A stretch of DNA of 64,000 nt from a bacterium (GCA_004562395.1 SFQY01000004.1:1-64000), one strand, 5' to 3'. Numbered from the stretch's first letter, positions 45,151 to 53,465 are shown. Made by a program: numbers and translations. The notes: generated from the letters alone by a model not told the origin.

Positions 45151-46167
45151 TCAGCCGTTCCGGGAAGCCGGACTGCTGTACTGAAATTCGAAGAAGCAGC
45201 CGTCTTCACAGGAGATCCGGGTCAGAAATCCCTCCGGGTCAATTTCCAATTCTCCCGTGCCCACATCAATTTCCCAGCAGCTCATTCCGTCGGCATCCTG
45301 AAGCGTAAGCACATAGGTTCCTCTGGCGTCTTCGCAGACCAGAAAAGACTTGACATCATGGCGGTAGGTCATGCGGTACTCTCCGTTTGACCCCGAATAG
45401 CTCCATTCCGTTTTTCTGCCCAGCTTGTCGTATTTGTAAAGCTCAATGGCGTGGGACTGGGCGCCGGTACTTAGTGTGGTAGTAACGGTCTGGCACTGGG
45501 TGGGGCTGCCCTGGTCGTTGAAGGAGGTGAAGGTGGTCTCCTGCCGGGAAAAGTCATCGGTGCGGATGACCTTGTAAAGCCTGCCGCTGCCGTCATAGTG
45601 ATAGGTGTCTTCCCGGATACCGTCCTCTGTGGCAACCTTTCCGGACTGCAGCTTTCCGTCCGGGCCATAGGTGTTTTCCTCACAGGTATAGCTGTAGTCC
45701 CCGGCGGTGAGATCTTCCCGAAGGAGCTGCCCGTTTTCGTCATACTGGAAGGTCCAGGTTTTGAGATCGTCCGGATCCTCCGTTTCCTGCACCTGAAGCA
45801 GCTTCCCGTTCTGATTCCAGTCAAACACAAGGCTGTACCATACGCGCCCGTCGCCGGTGTAGGTCGTGAGGGAGGTCAGATACCGGACCGGCTCCGGAGG
45901 CGCCAAAGTCTCGGCCTCCGGCGGAGCGCTTACCGCCGGGGCAGGGGGATCGGAAACCCGTTGCTCCTGGGGGGACGTTTTTTCGGTACCGGCTCTCAGG
46001 AACGCCGCCGCTCCCGCTCCGGCAGCAACGGCCACCGCGATCAAGCCTATGAGGATCCTTCGGATCTGCTTTCCAGGATGATTTTTTCTGCCGGATCCTG
46101 CGCACCGGGGACAGAGTCCCGTCCCGGGGTCCAGGGGAGATCCGCATTGCCCGCAAAATTTTGCCAT
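45151..46167 (-). CDS. Zinc-ribbon membrane protein with YD-like repeats
   Basis: This 338-residue protein has an N-terminal ribbon (FCGQCGSPLDPGTGLCPRC), one membrane helix (about residues 35-54) and a Pro/Glu-rich linker. Its beta-rich outer domain contains several YD-type repeats, such as FQYDENGQLLRE, YHYDGSGRLYKV and YKYDKLGRKTEW. YD repeats form shells or carbohydrate-binding surfaces in Rhs proteins; here they are few and degenerate. It follows the kinase gene by 85 bp and precedes another ribbon protein, so it may be a membrane partner or substrate of the kinase. Confidence 0.75.
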   Translation of the reverse strand: MAKFCGQCGSPLDPGTGLCPRCAGSGRKNHPGKQIRRILIGLIAVAVAAGAGAAAFLRAGTEKTSPQEQRVSDPPAPAVSAPPEAETLAPPEPVRYLTSLTTYTGDGRVWYSLVFDWNQNGKLLQVQETEDPDDLKTWTFQYDENGQLLREDLTAGDYSYTCEENTYGPDGKLQSGKVATEDGIREDTYHYDGSGRLYKVIRTDDFSRQETTFTSFNDQGSPTQCQTVTTTLSTGAQSHAIELYKYDKLGRKTEWSYSGSNGEYRMTYRHDVKSFLVCEDARGTYVLTLQDADGMSCWEIDVGTGELEIDPEGFLTRISCEDGCFFEFQYSSPASRNG

Positions 46168-46252
46168 GGAACAAAAACCCCTTTCCGTTTTTTCTTTTCC
46201 CATTCAGTCTACCATCCGGGGGGAACGGGTTTTTCAGGAAAAGTTCCGCGGC

Positions 46253-48424
46253 TCACTGCTCCGGGAACAGATCCTCCGTTGTAATGTCTCTTTGTCCATA
46301 ATCGTTGGCGCCCACCGTCAGGACGCTTCCGTCGGCTTTCACGCCGATGATGTGCTGGGGTCCGGCGGCAATGTAGACAATGTCCGTCCACTGATCGGCA
46401 TCATGCTGTCCCACATCATTCACACCGCCTACGTGAACGTTGCCGTCGGCGTCCAGACCCACCGTAAAAGCGTTTCCGGCGTTGATGGAGATGATGTTCG
46501 TCCACTTGTACTCCTCGTTCCAGCTGTAGCCGCCGTAGCCGCAGTATTTGACGGACCCGTCCTTCTTCAGGGCAACGGTATGCCACGCCCCCGCGCAGAG
46601 ATCCTCCAGATCGTACCAGGAGCCCACATTGCAGCGGTCGTCCTCATTGTAGCCCACGGCGATGACGGTGCCGTCCTTTTTCCTGCCGGCGGTATGCTTG
46701 ACGCCGGCACAGATGGATTCCATGTCGGTCCAGTTCCTGGCGTTGCACTGACCGTAGCTGTTTGCTCCGGCGGCCACCACGCTTCCGTCGGCCTTCAGAC
46801 CCACGGTGTGGTTGACGCCGGCGCTGACGGACACGATGTCCCGCCATTCGGTGACGTTGCATTGACCGGAGCTGTTGTCGCCGGTGGCCACCACGGTGCC
46901 GTCGGATTTCAGGCCCACCGTGAAGTCTCCCTGGGTGCTGATCTGGACGATGTCCGTCCACCTGGAGACCTCACACTGCCCGTATTTGTTGCTTCCCACG
47001 GCCTTTACGGTCCCGTCGCTGTAGAGGATGACGGTGTGGTCCTGTCCGCCGTCGATAGCAACAAAGTGCCTGGGCGGCTGTGTTTCCGGGGGAAGGGTTT
47101 CTGTGGGGGCTGTTGGCGCCGGTTCTGAGGAGGGAGCTGCCGCGGCGGTGGCGGGGGCTTCTGTCCATGGCTCCCGCTTCCGGCCCATGAAGGCAAGAAC
47201 AGCCGCCAGAATCAGGAAAACAAGCATTCCGGCCAGGACGCCCATCAGGATCGAAGGGGAATGCTTGCCTCCTGATGGGGGTTTCAGCTGCACGGTCACC
47301 AGCAGATCTCCGGACCTGCCGGAGGCCGGATCCCACCGGCCGCCTCCGGGGACCCGGATGACCGTCCCGTTCCGGACGCCCTTGGGGATCTCCACCCGGA
47401 CGGTTTTGTCCTGGAACCGCACCGGGATCTGTTTGGGCAGCTTCTCATTGGCGGGGATGGGAATGGTGACGTGGATGTCCGGATCTTGGGTCTCCGGGCC
47501 TGCGGCGGCGGAAACCGCCTGGAGGGCCGTGAGAAATTCGGTGGCCGACTGATAGCGGTCCGCCGGATCGAAGGCACAGGCCTTCAGAATCACCTTCCCC
47601 AGGGCCTGACTGACTCCGGAAGGGGGAGGCAGAGGCTCGTTGCTGAGCCGGCGCTGAATCTCATCGCCGTTTAAGTATTTGGACTGAGCGAAAGGAAGGC
47701 GGTTGCCGTTGGCCAGCTCGTACAAAACAAGCCCCAGGGAGTAGATATCCACCCGCCGGTCATATTTTCCGCTGCCCTGTTCCGGAGCCGCGTACTCGGG
47801 CGTTCCGATGCCGGTGCTTGCCCAGGCATCCGGGCACGCGTCCATAATTCTGGCTATGCCGAAATCTCCCAGCTTGTACTTTCCGGAGTCACTGATAAAA
47901 ATATTTTCCGGCTTGATATCCCGGTGGAGAATGTCCACCCGGTGACACTCCCCGATGGCATGACAGATGTCCGTGCCGATCCGGATGATTTCCGGCTCGG
48001 AGAACACCTTATCGCTGTCCAGCAGCTGCCGCAGGTCATGCAGATACTCCATCCGGATCAGAAAATCGCAGCCAAAGGCATTTTCCGTTTCCCATTCCAC
48101 GGCGTCGGAGTCAATGTAGGTGACGATGTTCGACTCGCCCCGGACCTTCTCCATGGCCTTGACTTCTTCCCGGGCAATGGCCTTGCGCTTGCGGACCGCC
48201 CGGTAGTATTCCTCCCGGCGCTCCGGGGAGAGGGCGTCCAGCTTCCCCCATTCCTGGATCAGCGGAATGGCCTTGAGGGCGCAGACCTCCTCCCAGATCC
48301 CGTCCCGGTCCCGTTTTGTGATCCGGTAGACCACTGTGCCCTTGGCGCCCCAGCCGATTTTTTCCCGGATATGCCAATCCCCAAGGACCTTTCCGTATTG
48401 GTTCGACCTGGTGTCAATTGTCAC
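46253..48424 (-). CDS. Ser/Thr protein kinase fused to DnaJ-C-like domain, membrane helix and RCC1 propeller
   Basis: This 723-residue protein has four parts. Residues 18-300 form a Hanks-type kinase with loop GWGAKG (24-29), Lys51, catalytic HRDIKPEN (167-174), DFG (187-189) and APE (213-215). Residues 317-381 resemble the C-terminal domain of DnaJ, with VEIPKGVRNGTVIRVPG and SGDLLVTVQL. A membrane helix lies at about 391-413, and a Thr/Pro linker leads to seven RCC1 repeats (about 455-718). The kinase would be inside the cell and the propeller outside, an outline like PrkC but with RCC1 in place of PASTA repeats. All key kinase residues are present. It lies between an HTH gene and zinc-ribbon genes, with a PP2C gene at the head of the run. 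Confidence 0.9.
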   Translation of the reverse strand: MTIDTRSNQYGKVLGDWHIREKIGWGAKGTVVYRITKRDRDGIWEEVCALKAIPLIQEWGKLDALSPERREEYYRAVRKRKAIAREEVKAMEKVRGESNIVTYIDSDAVEWETENAFGCDFLIRMEYLHDLRQLLDSDKVFSEPEIIRIGTDICHAIGECHRVDILHRDIKPENIFISDSGKYKLGDFGIARIMDACPDAWASTGIGTPEYAAPEQGSGKYDRRVDIYSLGLVLYELANGNRLPFAQSKYLNGDEIQRRLSNEPLPPPSGVSQALGKVILKACAFDPADRYQSATEFLTALQAVSAAAGPETQDPDIHVTIPIPANEKLPKQIPVRFQDKTVRVEIPKGVRNGTVIRVPGGGRWDPASGRSGDLLVTVQLKPPSGGKHSPSILMGVLAGMLVFLILAAVLAFMGRKREPWTEAPATAAAAPSSEPAPTAPTETLPPETQPPRHFVAIDGGQDHTVILYSDGTVKAVGSNKYGQCEVSRWTDIVQISTQGDFTVGLKSDGTVVATGDNSSGQCNVTEWRDIVSVSAGVNHTVGLKADGSVVAAGANSYGQCNARNWTDMESICAGVKHTAGRKKDGTVIAVGYNEDDRCNVGSWYDLEDLCAGAWHTVALKKDGSVKYCGYGGYSWNEEYKWTNIISINAGNAFTVGLDADGNVHVGGVNDVGQHDADQWTDIVYIAAGPQHIIGVKADGSVLTVGANDYGQRDITTEDLFPEQ

Positions 48425-48502
48425 GCCCGTTTCCTCCTCTTCTCCCGCCCTGCGGGGTCTTTTCCTGACACGATTCTTCCGGTGAGCCGGTATGAGGGCC
48501 TT

Positions 48503-49498
48503 CTACAAATCGTTGATCAGATCGTTGGCTTCCTCGGAAAGCTCCAGCTGGTCCAGAACGGATTTGACGAACCTGCACAGATCCGAAGAGCCGTCCGGAT
48601 AGATGGTATCATCAATGGAGGATACCTTCGCTTCCATCAGAGCCCATTTGACAGCCGCCTCCACGGGGCTTTTGACGTACAGCGGTTCCATGTGCGCCAG
48701 GTGCAGCATCTGGTCGATGGCGATATCGTCCATATTCAGGTGGATGCCTAGGGAGATGATCTTGCCGCGCTGGGGGAACCACTTTCCCTTCTGAATGTCG
48801 TAGACACAGTGCTGCAGGGAGGAGGTCCACCGGCCTTCCTCGGCCATCTCGTGAAAGCTGACGCTTCCTCCGTCCCCGATGCTGCGCAGGTTTTCCCGCA
48901 GAAAGGCCAGAATAAAGCTGTAGAGCCGCTCGTAGGCGTGGCGGTAGGAGGAGCTGTTTGCGCGGACAAATTCCCGCATTTCCTCCCGGCTTTTTATGGC
49001 GGACAGGGAGTCTGCCAGATATCCCGTTTCGTATACCGGGGTCACGCGGCCCCGGCAGCTGTCGAACTCCGCCTTCAGCATTTCCAGAAGCCTGGTATAG
49101 TTTTCATAGGTATGGGCGGCGGAGGGAGACTGGAGGATGAAGATACAGGCGCTGTCCTCCAGGGATTTGGCGTAGAGCTGCGGGCATTTGCCCCAGCGGG
49201 TCAGAAAGCCGTTCATCTCCTCCAGACCGTATCCCGCGGCAAAGCCGATCCGCAGATACATGTCCCGGTTGTGGGGGAGCGCTCCTTTTTTCCATTTGCG
49301 GACCGTGGGCTCGCTGACGCCGCAGAGGGCGGCCATCCGGGCCGTGTCGTACCCCTTTTGCGTCATGATCAGGCCCAGCTTCTCCTGCCACATGCTCCGC
49401 TGGGTCTGCAGCAGCGGCAGGATCTCCCGCTTCAAAACAGAAATGTCGTCGCAGCTGTTCAGACTGGAATCCAGGACCCCCGTGCTGTAAACCGGCAT
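48503..49498 (-). CDS. Helix-turn-helix protein with uncharacterised C-terminal domain
   Basis: This 331-residue protein has a Cro/C1-type helix-turn-helix at about residues 43-72 (KGYDTARMAALCGVSEPTVRK). A largely helical region of about 250 residues follows that I do not recognise. No membrane segment is visible. The start at 49498 follows GGGAGGAA; the longer frame to 49738 overlaps the PP2C gene in another frame and has no family features. It lies between the phosphatase and kinase genes, so it may be the transcriptional output of their phosphorylation or the regulator of the locus. Confidence 0.78.
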   Translation of the reverse strand: MPVYSTGVLDSSLNSCDDISVLKREILPLLQTQRSMWQEKLGLIMTQKGYDTARMAALCGVSEPTVRKWKKGALPHNRDMYLRIGFAAGYGLEEMNGFLTRWGKCPQLYAKSLEDSACIFILQSPSAAHTYENYTRLLEMLKAEFDSCRGRVTPVYETGYLADSLSAIKSREEMREFVRANSSSYRHAYERLYSFILAFLRENLRSIGDGGSVSFHEMAEEGRWTSSLQHCVYDIQKGKWFPQRGKIISLGIHLNMDDIAIDQMLHLAHMEPLYVKSPVEAAVKWALMEAKVSSIDDTIYPDGSSDLCRFVKSVLDQLELSEEANDLINDL

Positions 49499-49542
49499 GG
49501 CGGTTCCTCCCTTCAGAAGTAAGATATTCGGATCGCGTGGTT

Positions 49543-50373
49543 TCAGGAAAAGGAAAGCACCATGCAGGTGACGTTGTCCTGGCCGCCGCCGGAAAGAGCG
49601 GCGCCGGTCAGCACCCCGGCCTTTTCCCGGGGGGTTCCCGGCGCTGCCAGAATACGGACCATGACCGTCTCCGGGCAGACGTGATACAGTCCGTCGGTGC
49701 AGAGCAGAATCAAATCCCCGGGCAGCAGCGGAAGCCACAGGCTTTCCGTCGGCCGCAGGTTTTCCCCTGTCCGGTCCCGGCCGATATAGTTCGTCAGCTT
49801 GTGCCGGTCCGCCTCCGACGGAGGGCCGATTCCCGCGTCCAGCCGCATCTGTGCCAGGGTCTGGTCTTTGGTGAGCCGGAACAGCCTGCCGTCCCGGAAA
49901 AGATATGCCCGGCTGTCGCCCAGATGGTATATTTTGAATGCCTCCGCTCCGGCGCAGATCACCGTGCCGGTGGTCCCGAAAATACCGGAGCGTTTTTGCA
50001 GCCGCAGGATCTCGTTGTTGGCGTTCAGAAAGGAATCCCGGATGAAAGCGTCAATTTCCGTTTTGGACCGGGGGACGGGATCCGAACCCCGCAGAAAGCT
50101 TTCCGCCGCGGTTCTGGATGCCGCCTCACCCATTTCCCCGCCGCCCATTCCGTCGAAGACACCGGCGATCCGCCACATTTCCGGCGGCCCGTCCAGAGCC
50201 GCCTCGCTGCGGTCCGACGACTGATCGTTGATCCGGTTTCCCAGAATGTAGTTGTCCTCGTTGTTGGGACGCAGCAGGCCCACATCGCTGACCACGGCGG
50301 CGGAAAAGCCCCGGCCGGGCAGAGGCTCCCGGCCACCGCTTCCGTCAGACGCCGAAAAAACAAAAAAACGCAT
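49543..50373 (-). CDS. PP2C-family Ser/Thr protein phosphatase
   Basis: This 276-residue phosphatase has the PP2C motifs in order: RPNNEDNY (residues 35-42), GVFDGMGGGEMGE (71-83) with metal-binding Asp, GDSRAYLFRDG, LLCTDGLYHV and GGGQDNVT near the end. It should dephosphorylate targets of the kinase encoded two genes downstream, as PrpC/Stp does for PrkC/PknB. The ATG at 50373 follows GAGGAGG nine bases upstream. It heads the operon. No FHA-domain protein, a frequent partner in such loci, is visible nearby. Confidence 0.92.
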   Translation of the reverse strand: MRFFVFSASDGSGGREPLPGRGFSAAVVSDVGLLRPNNEDNYILGNRINDQSSDRSEAALDGPPEMWRIAGVFDGMGGGEMGEAASRTAAESFLRGSDPVPRSKTEIDAFIRDSFLNANNEILRLQKRSGIFGTTGTVICAGAEAFKIYHLGDSRAYLFRDGRLFRLTKDQTLAQMRLDAGIGPPSEADRHKLTNYIGRDRTGENLRPTESLWLPLLPGDLILLCTDGLYHVCPETVMVRILAAPGTPREKAGVLTGAALSGGGQDNVTCMVLSFS

Positions 50374-50429
50374 ACCAATCAACCTCCTCAGTCAGTAATA
50401 TACACGGTGCCGCCGCGGATTTTTGCAGG

Positions 50430-50517
50430 CATAGTATATTTCCGGGGAACGGTATCGGTAAGCGATCGATTCTATGGGATCTGTTCATAGTATATTTCAC
50501 CGGACAGAAAATTGCAA
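50430..50517 (-). promoter_or_regulatory. Promoter region of the phosphatase-kinase operon with duplicated -10 block
   Basis: On the minus strand TTGCAA (50512-50517) and TATACT (50489-50494) are 17 bp apart. The sequence around the -10, CATAGTATATTTC on the plus strand at 50486-50498, is repeated exactly at 50430-50442. The second copy lacks a clear -35. The repeat could be a regulator site or a second start point. Confidence 0.6.
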
Positions 50518-50686
50518 GACCGGCAGCCTGATTTTGTGGGATTTCCCCTGAGGGCGGCTCCGGGAAACTTTTCCTGAAAAACCTGCATCCGCCCTGTGAT
50601 ATCCTGTTGTCAGAAACAGGCAGCGGATCCGCTGCCGGGGATTTCAGAAACGACAGTTCACCGCGATTATGAAAGGAGATCATCTT

Positions 50687-51613
50687 ATGTCTGCTGTAAA
50701 ACGTTTTTTCCACATGTCTGTTGCCGCCCTGCTTGCCGCATTGTGTTTGTTTACCGGTATGCCGGTGCGGGCATCCGCAAAGACCGGCTCCACCGCCTGG
50801 CCCGTTGCCGTGGACGGAGGCAGGAAGCACTCCGTCATTCTCTATGACGACGGGACCGTTGTCACCCTGGGCGATGACTCCAAGGGTCAGCGCAGCACCT
50901 CCGGCTGGCGGAACATCGTAGCCGTCAGCACCTTCTATGACCACACCCTGGGCCTGAAGTCCGACGGCACCGTCGTGGCTGCCGGTGAAAACGAAATGGG
51001 CCAGTGCGATGTGGAAGACTGGACGGATATCGTGGCGGTGGCTGCCGGTACCCGCCATTCCGTGGGCGTCCGGGAGGACGGCACCGTCGTGGCTGCCGGC
51101 GCCAATGAGGCCGGTCAGTGCGAGGTGGCCGGCTGGAAGAATGTGGTCCAGGTTGCCGCCAACGCCACCTCCACCTTCGGCCTGACTGGGGACGGAAAGG
51201 TCCTGATGGCCGGGTCCTTCCAGAACCGGACCCTGTCCCGCTGGAGCGACATTGTCAGCCTCAGCGTCAGCAGCAACCATGTGGTCGGCGTTCATTCCGA
51301 CGGAACGGTATCGGCCCTGGGCGCCAACGACAGGGGACAGCTGGACAATCTGGAGAAATGGGAGGACACGGTTCAGGTGGCCGCGGGCTACGGCTTTACC
51401 GTGGGCCTGCGGGAGACCGGCGGCGTATGGGTCCACGGCTGTGACGACCACAACGAACATGCCGCCATGGGCTTTGACGGCTGCGTTGCCATCGGCACCG
51501 GCATCGAGCATATCCTGGGGATCAGAGCCGACGGCACCCTCTGGGCCAAAGGCACCAATGACTGCGGCCAGTGCGATGTCTACCGTCTGAATCAGAGGCT
51601 TTGCAGCCCCTGA
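50687..51613 (+). CDS. Secreted seven-repeat RCC1 protein
   Basis: This 308-residue protein has a signal peptide (FFHMSVAALLAALCLFTGMP, cleavage probably after VRASA) followed directly by seven RCC1 repeats, the best being LKSDGTVVAAGENEMGQC. It has no anchor, so it should be released or held at the surface by contacts. Its propeller closely resembles the outer domain of the kinase at 46253-48424 and of the protein at 18244-19701. The ATG at 50687 has AAAGGAG upstream. It is divergent from the phosphatase-kinase operon across 313 bp, suggesting joint control and perhaps a ligand or competitor role. Confidence 0.85.
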   Translation: MSAVKRFFHMSVAALLAALCLFTGMPVRASAKTGSTAWPVAVDGGRKHSVILYDDGTVVTLGDDSKGQRSTSGWRNIVAVSTFYDHTLGLKSDGTVVAAGENEMGQCDVEDWTDIVAVAAGTRHSVGVREDGTVVAAGANEAGQCEVAGWKNVVQVAANATSTFGLTGDGKVLMAGSFQNRTLSRWSDIVSLSVSSNHVVGVHSDGTVSALGANDRGQLDNLEKWEDTVQVAAGYGFTVGLRETGGVWVHGCDDHNEHAAMGFDGCVAIGTGIEHILGIRADGTLWAKGTNDCGQCDVYRLNQRLCSP

Positions 51614-51639
51614 TGAAAGACCGGGGAAAAACAGAGAAA

Positions 51640-51664
51640 CCGCCCCGGGGCTGGCCCGGGGCGG
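51640..51664. terminator. Hairpin between convergent RCC1 and GH25 genes
   Basis: CCGCCCCGGG (51640-51649) pairs with CCCGGGGCGG (51655-51664) around GCTGG. It lies 26 bp after the secreted RCC1 gene and 12 bp before the end of the convergent GH25 gene; there is no strong T-run. Confidence 0.6.
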
Positions 51665-51676
51665 ACTCGTATGGGG

Positions 51677-52765
51677 TCAATCAGGCATGTACACGTTCAG
51701 GTCCACGTTGCCGCTGATGCCGGGGACACGGCCCTTGTCGGTGTACTGCCACAGCTCCACCTTCCAGGGGTAGGTCATCCGGTCCTGGTACAGGGCCAGC
51801 CAGAAGGGATAGTCCTCCAGCTCACTGAGGACATACATATGCTCCGACTGGTACCAGTTGAAGTAGACCATGGGCTGATAGCCTTTTTCCGCCATGACGG
51901 AGCAGAAGTGGAGCTGGATGTCCGTCAGGGTCCGGCCGTCCATGCCGGCGGTCCGGGCATCGTTGGTGGGAATCTCCCAGTCCAGAACGATGGGCATGTC
52001 CAGGTACTGCTCGCCCAGAATATTCAGCATGAACTTGATCTCCTCGTCGGCTTCACGGATATTCAGAGCCTGAGAGAAGAAATAGGCTCCCACATCCAGC
52101 CCTGCCTCCTTGGCCCCCTGGAGATTCTTCCTGGCGTACTCGTCCTCCACCAGCTTGCCGGTGCCGTAGCCCCGGTAGCCCAGGCGGATCATGGCGAAGC
52201 GGATGCCGGAGGCGGCCACGGCCTCCCAGTCGATGGAGCCCTGGTGGGCGGACACGTCCACTCCGGGATAGCTGCGCAGGTTCTGCAGCAGCAGGTAATT
52301 GTGGCGGTTATACTGAAAGTCGTACCGGTCATAGGGGTTGGGGTCCGGGGGAATGGTGGGATTTTCCGGCTCCGTTTCGGAGACGGTGGGTTCCAGAATG
52401 GTCTCATGGACCTCCTGGGTGACCGGCACCGGTTCCTCCCGCCGGGGCAGGGACTCCGGATCCTCATCCCGGCTCATATAGGGAAGGCACAGCACCACCA
52501 TCACCAGCAGCAGCGCGGCGGCGAGAATGGCGATCAGGCCCATGATCCACTCCGGACGGATGGACCTGCGCTGTCTGGGCGCCTGCGGCGGCTGCTCCGG
52601 CAGGGGAGCGGGAGATTCCTCTCCCTCCGGAAGAAGCAGGGGAGATTCCGGCCGGTCTTCCGGGGCTGCCTGGGGTTCCGTCTCCGGGACGGAAGGGGAT
52701 GCTTCCGGTTCCGCTTCCGGGGGGCGGACCGCCTCCTCGGGGGGCCGCTGTTCCAGCAGTTCCAT
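51677..52765 (-). CDS. Membrane-anchored GH25 lysozyme-like enzyme
   Basis: This 362-residue protein has a Pro/Glu-rich cytoplasmic tail (residues 1-70), one membrane helix (about 76-98), an acidic linker and a GH25 muramidase domain from about residue 165. Domain motifs are GVDVSAHQGSIDWEAV, FAMIRLGYRGYG, GAYFFSQALN and VLDWEIPTND, the last with the catalytic acidic pair. It would cut peptidoglycan while tethered to the membrane. The unusually long inner tail could be a phosphorylation target. The start at 52765 follows AAAGGAGG. It is transcribed alone and converges with the secreted RCC1 gene. Confidence 0.88.
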   Translation of the reverse strand: MELLEQRPPEEAVRPPEAEPEASPSVPETEPQAAPEDRPESPLLLPEGEESPAPLPEQPPQAPRQRRSIRPEWIMGLIAILAAALLLVMVVLCLPYMSRDEDPESLPRREEPVPVTQEVHETILEPTVSETEPENPTIPPDPNPYDRYDFQYNRHNYLLLQNLRSYPGVDVSAHQGSIDWEAVAASGIRFAMIRLGYRGYGTGKLVEDEYARKNLQGAKEAGLDVGAYFFSQALNIREADEEIKFMLNILGEQYLDMPIVLDWEIPTNDARTAGMDGRTLTDIQLHFCSVMAEKGYQPMVYFNWYQSEHMYVLSELEDYPFWLALYQDRMTYPWKVELWQYTDKGRVPGISGNVDLNVYMPD

Positions 52766-52795
52766 TGTCTCGCCTCCTTTTGGATATTTTGTCAC

Positions 52796-52824
52796 AGTAT
52801 ATCATATTTCGCGCCGTTCGCCAA
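52796..52824 (-). promoter_or_regulatory. Promoter of the GH25 gene
   Basis: On the minus strand TTGGCG (52819-52824) and TATACT (52796-52801) are 17 bp apart, about 31 bp upstream of the ATG. Confidence 0.6.
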
Positions 52825-52891
52825 GGGGAAAGGACTGGAATTTTCGGCTTAATGAATTCTTAAACAATCCGTTAATTTTCAACCGGAGCGG

Positions 52892-52919
52892 TTGCATTCG
52901 CCGTATTTTGCAATATAAT
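52892..52919 (+). promoter_or_regulatory. Promoter of the small zinc-ribbon membrane gene
   Basis: TTGCAT (52892-52897) and TATAAT (52914-52919) are 16 bp apart, 31 bp before the ATG at 52951. Confidence 0.6.
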
Positions 52920-52950
52920 AAAACCATCTCTTGGCAAAGGTGAGTTTTCT

Positions 52951-53364
52951 ATGAGCGGAATCAGCGGATGGCTTCATCAGGTAATGGTAAAAATGGGAGC
53001 CGGGCTTCGGAGTTTTATGGCTGGGCGCTATGGAACGGACCGGCTGAATATGGTCATTCTTGGCGCGGGCCTGCTGGCCAGTCTGGTGTCTATGTGGTGC
53101 AGCCAGCCTCTTGTGAATATGATCTTCTTCCTGCTCAGCTACGGCCTGATGTTCTGGGCGATCTTCCGGACCCTGTCCCGGAATACCTACCGCCGCTACG
53201 AGGAGAACCGGAAATTCTGGCAGCTTTTCGACCGGCTCAAGGACCGGCAGCACCGCTACTTCGAATGCCCCAAGTGCCGCCAGATGGTCCGGGTCCCCAG
53301 GGGCAAGGGCAAGATCTCCATCACCTGCCCCAGGTGCCGGGAGAAGTTTATCCGAAAAAGCTGA
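52951..53364 (+). CDS. Small two-helix membrane protein with C-terminal zinc ribbon
   Basis: This 137-residue protein has two membrane helices (about residues 34-50 and 54-72), a charged helix (RRYEENRKFWQLFDRLKDRQ) and a C-terminal zinc ribbon with CPKCRQMVRVPRGKGKISITC in the middle and CPRC at the end. Similar small proteins are common in Clostridia but have no assigned function. AAAGGTGAG precedes the ATG. It is divergent from the GH25 gene and followed by two tandem terminators. It fits the zinc-ribbon theme of the neighbouring locus, though a link is not shown. Confidence 0.8.
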   Translation: MSGISGWLHQVMVKMGAGLRSFMAGRYGTDRLNMVILGAGLLASLVSMWCSQPLVNMIFFLLSYGLMFWAIFRTLSRNTYRRYEENRKFWQLFDRLKDRQHRYFECPKCRQMVRVPRGKGKISITCPRCREKFIRKS

Positions 53365-53369
53365 CGGAT

Positions 53370-53399
53370 CCGCTCCGTTTCCAACGGAGCGGTCCTTTT
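53370..53399 (+). terminator. Terminator of the small zinc-ribbon gene
   Basis: CCGCTCCGTT (53370-53379) pairs with AACGGAGCGG (53383-53392) around TCC, followed by TCCTTTTTT, five bases after the stop codon. Confidence 0.85.
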
Positions 53400-53409
53400 T
53401 TACCCGAAA

Positions 53410-53443
53410 TGCAAAAACCGCGGCATCTGCCGCGGTTTTTGCA
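53410..53443. terminator. Second, bidirectional terminator hairpin
   Basis: TGCAAAAACCGCGGCA and TGCCGCGGTTTTTGCA form a perfect 16-bp stem around a 2-base gap, with runs of A and T inside the stem so that either strand gives a GC stem followed by TTTTT. Confidence 0.7.
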
Positions 53444-53465
53444 ACAAGAAAAGAGGAGAGGAAAA

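Noticed and set aside
49499..49738. N-terminal extension of the HTH protein
   Set aside because: It overlaps the PP2C gene in another frame, is Arg/Gly-rich without features, and a good ribosome site precedes the ATG at 49498.
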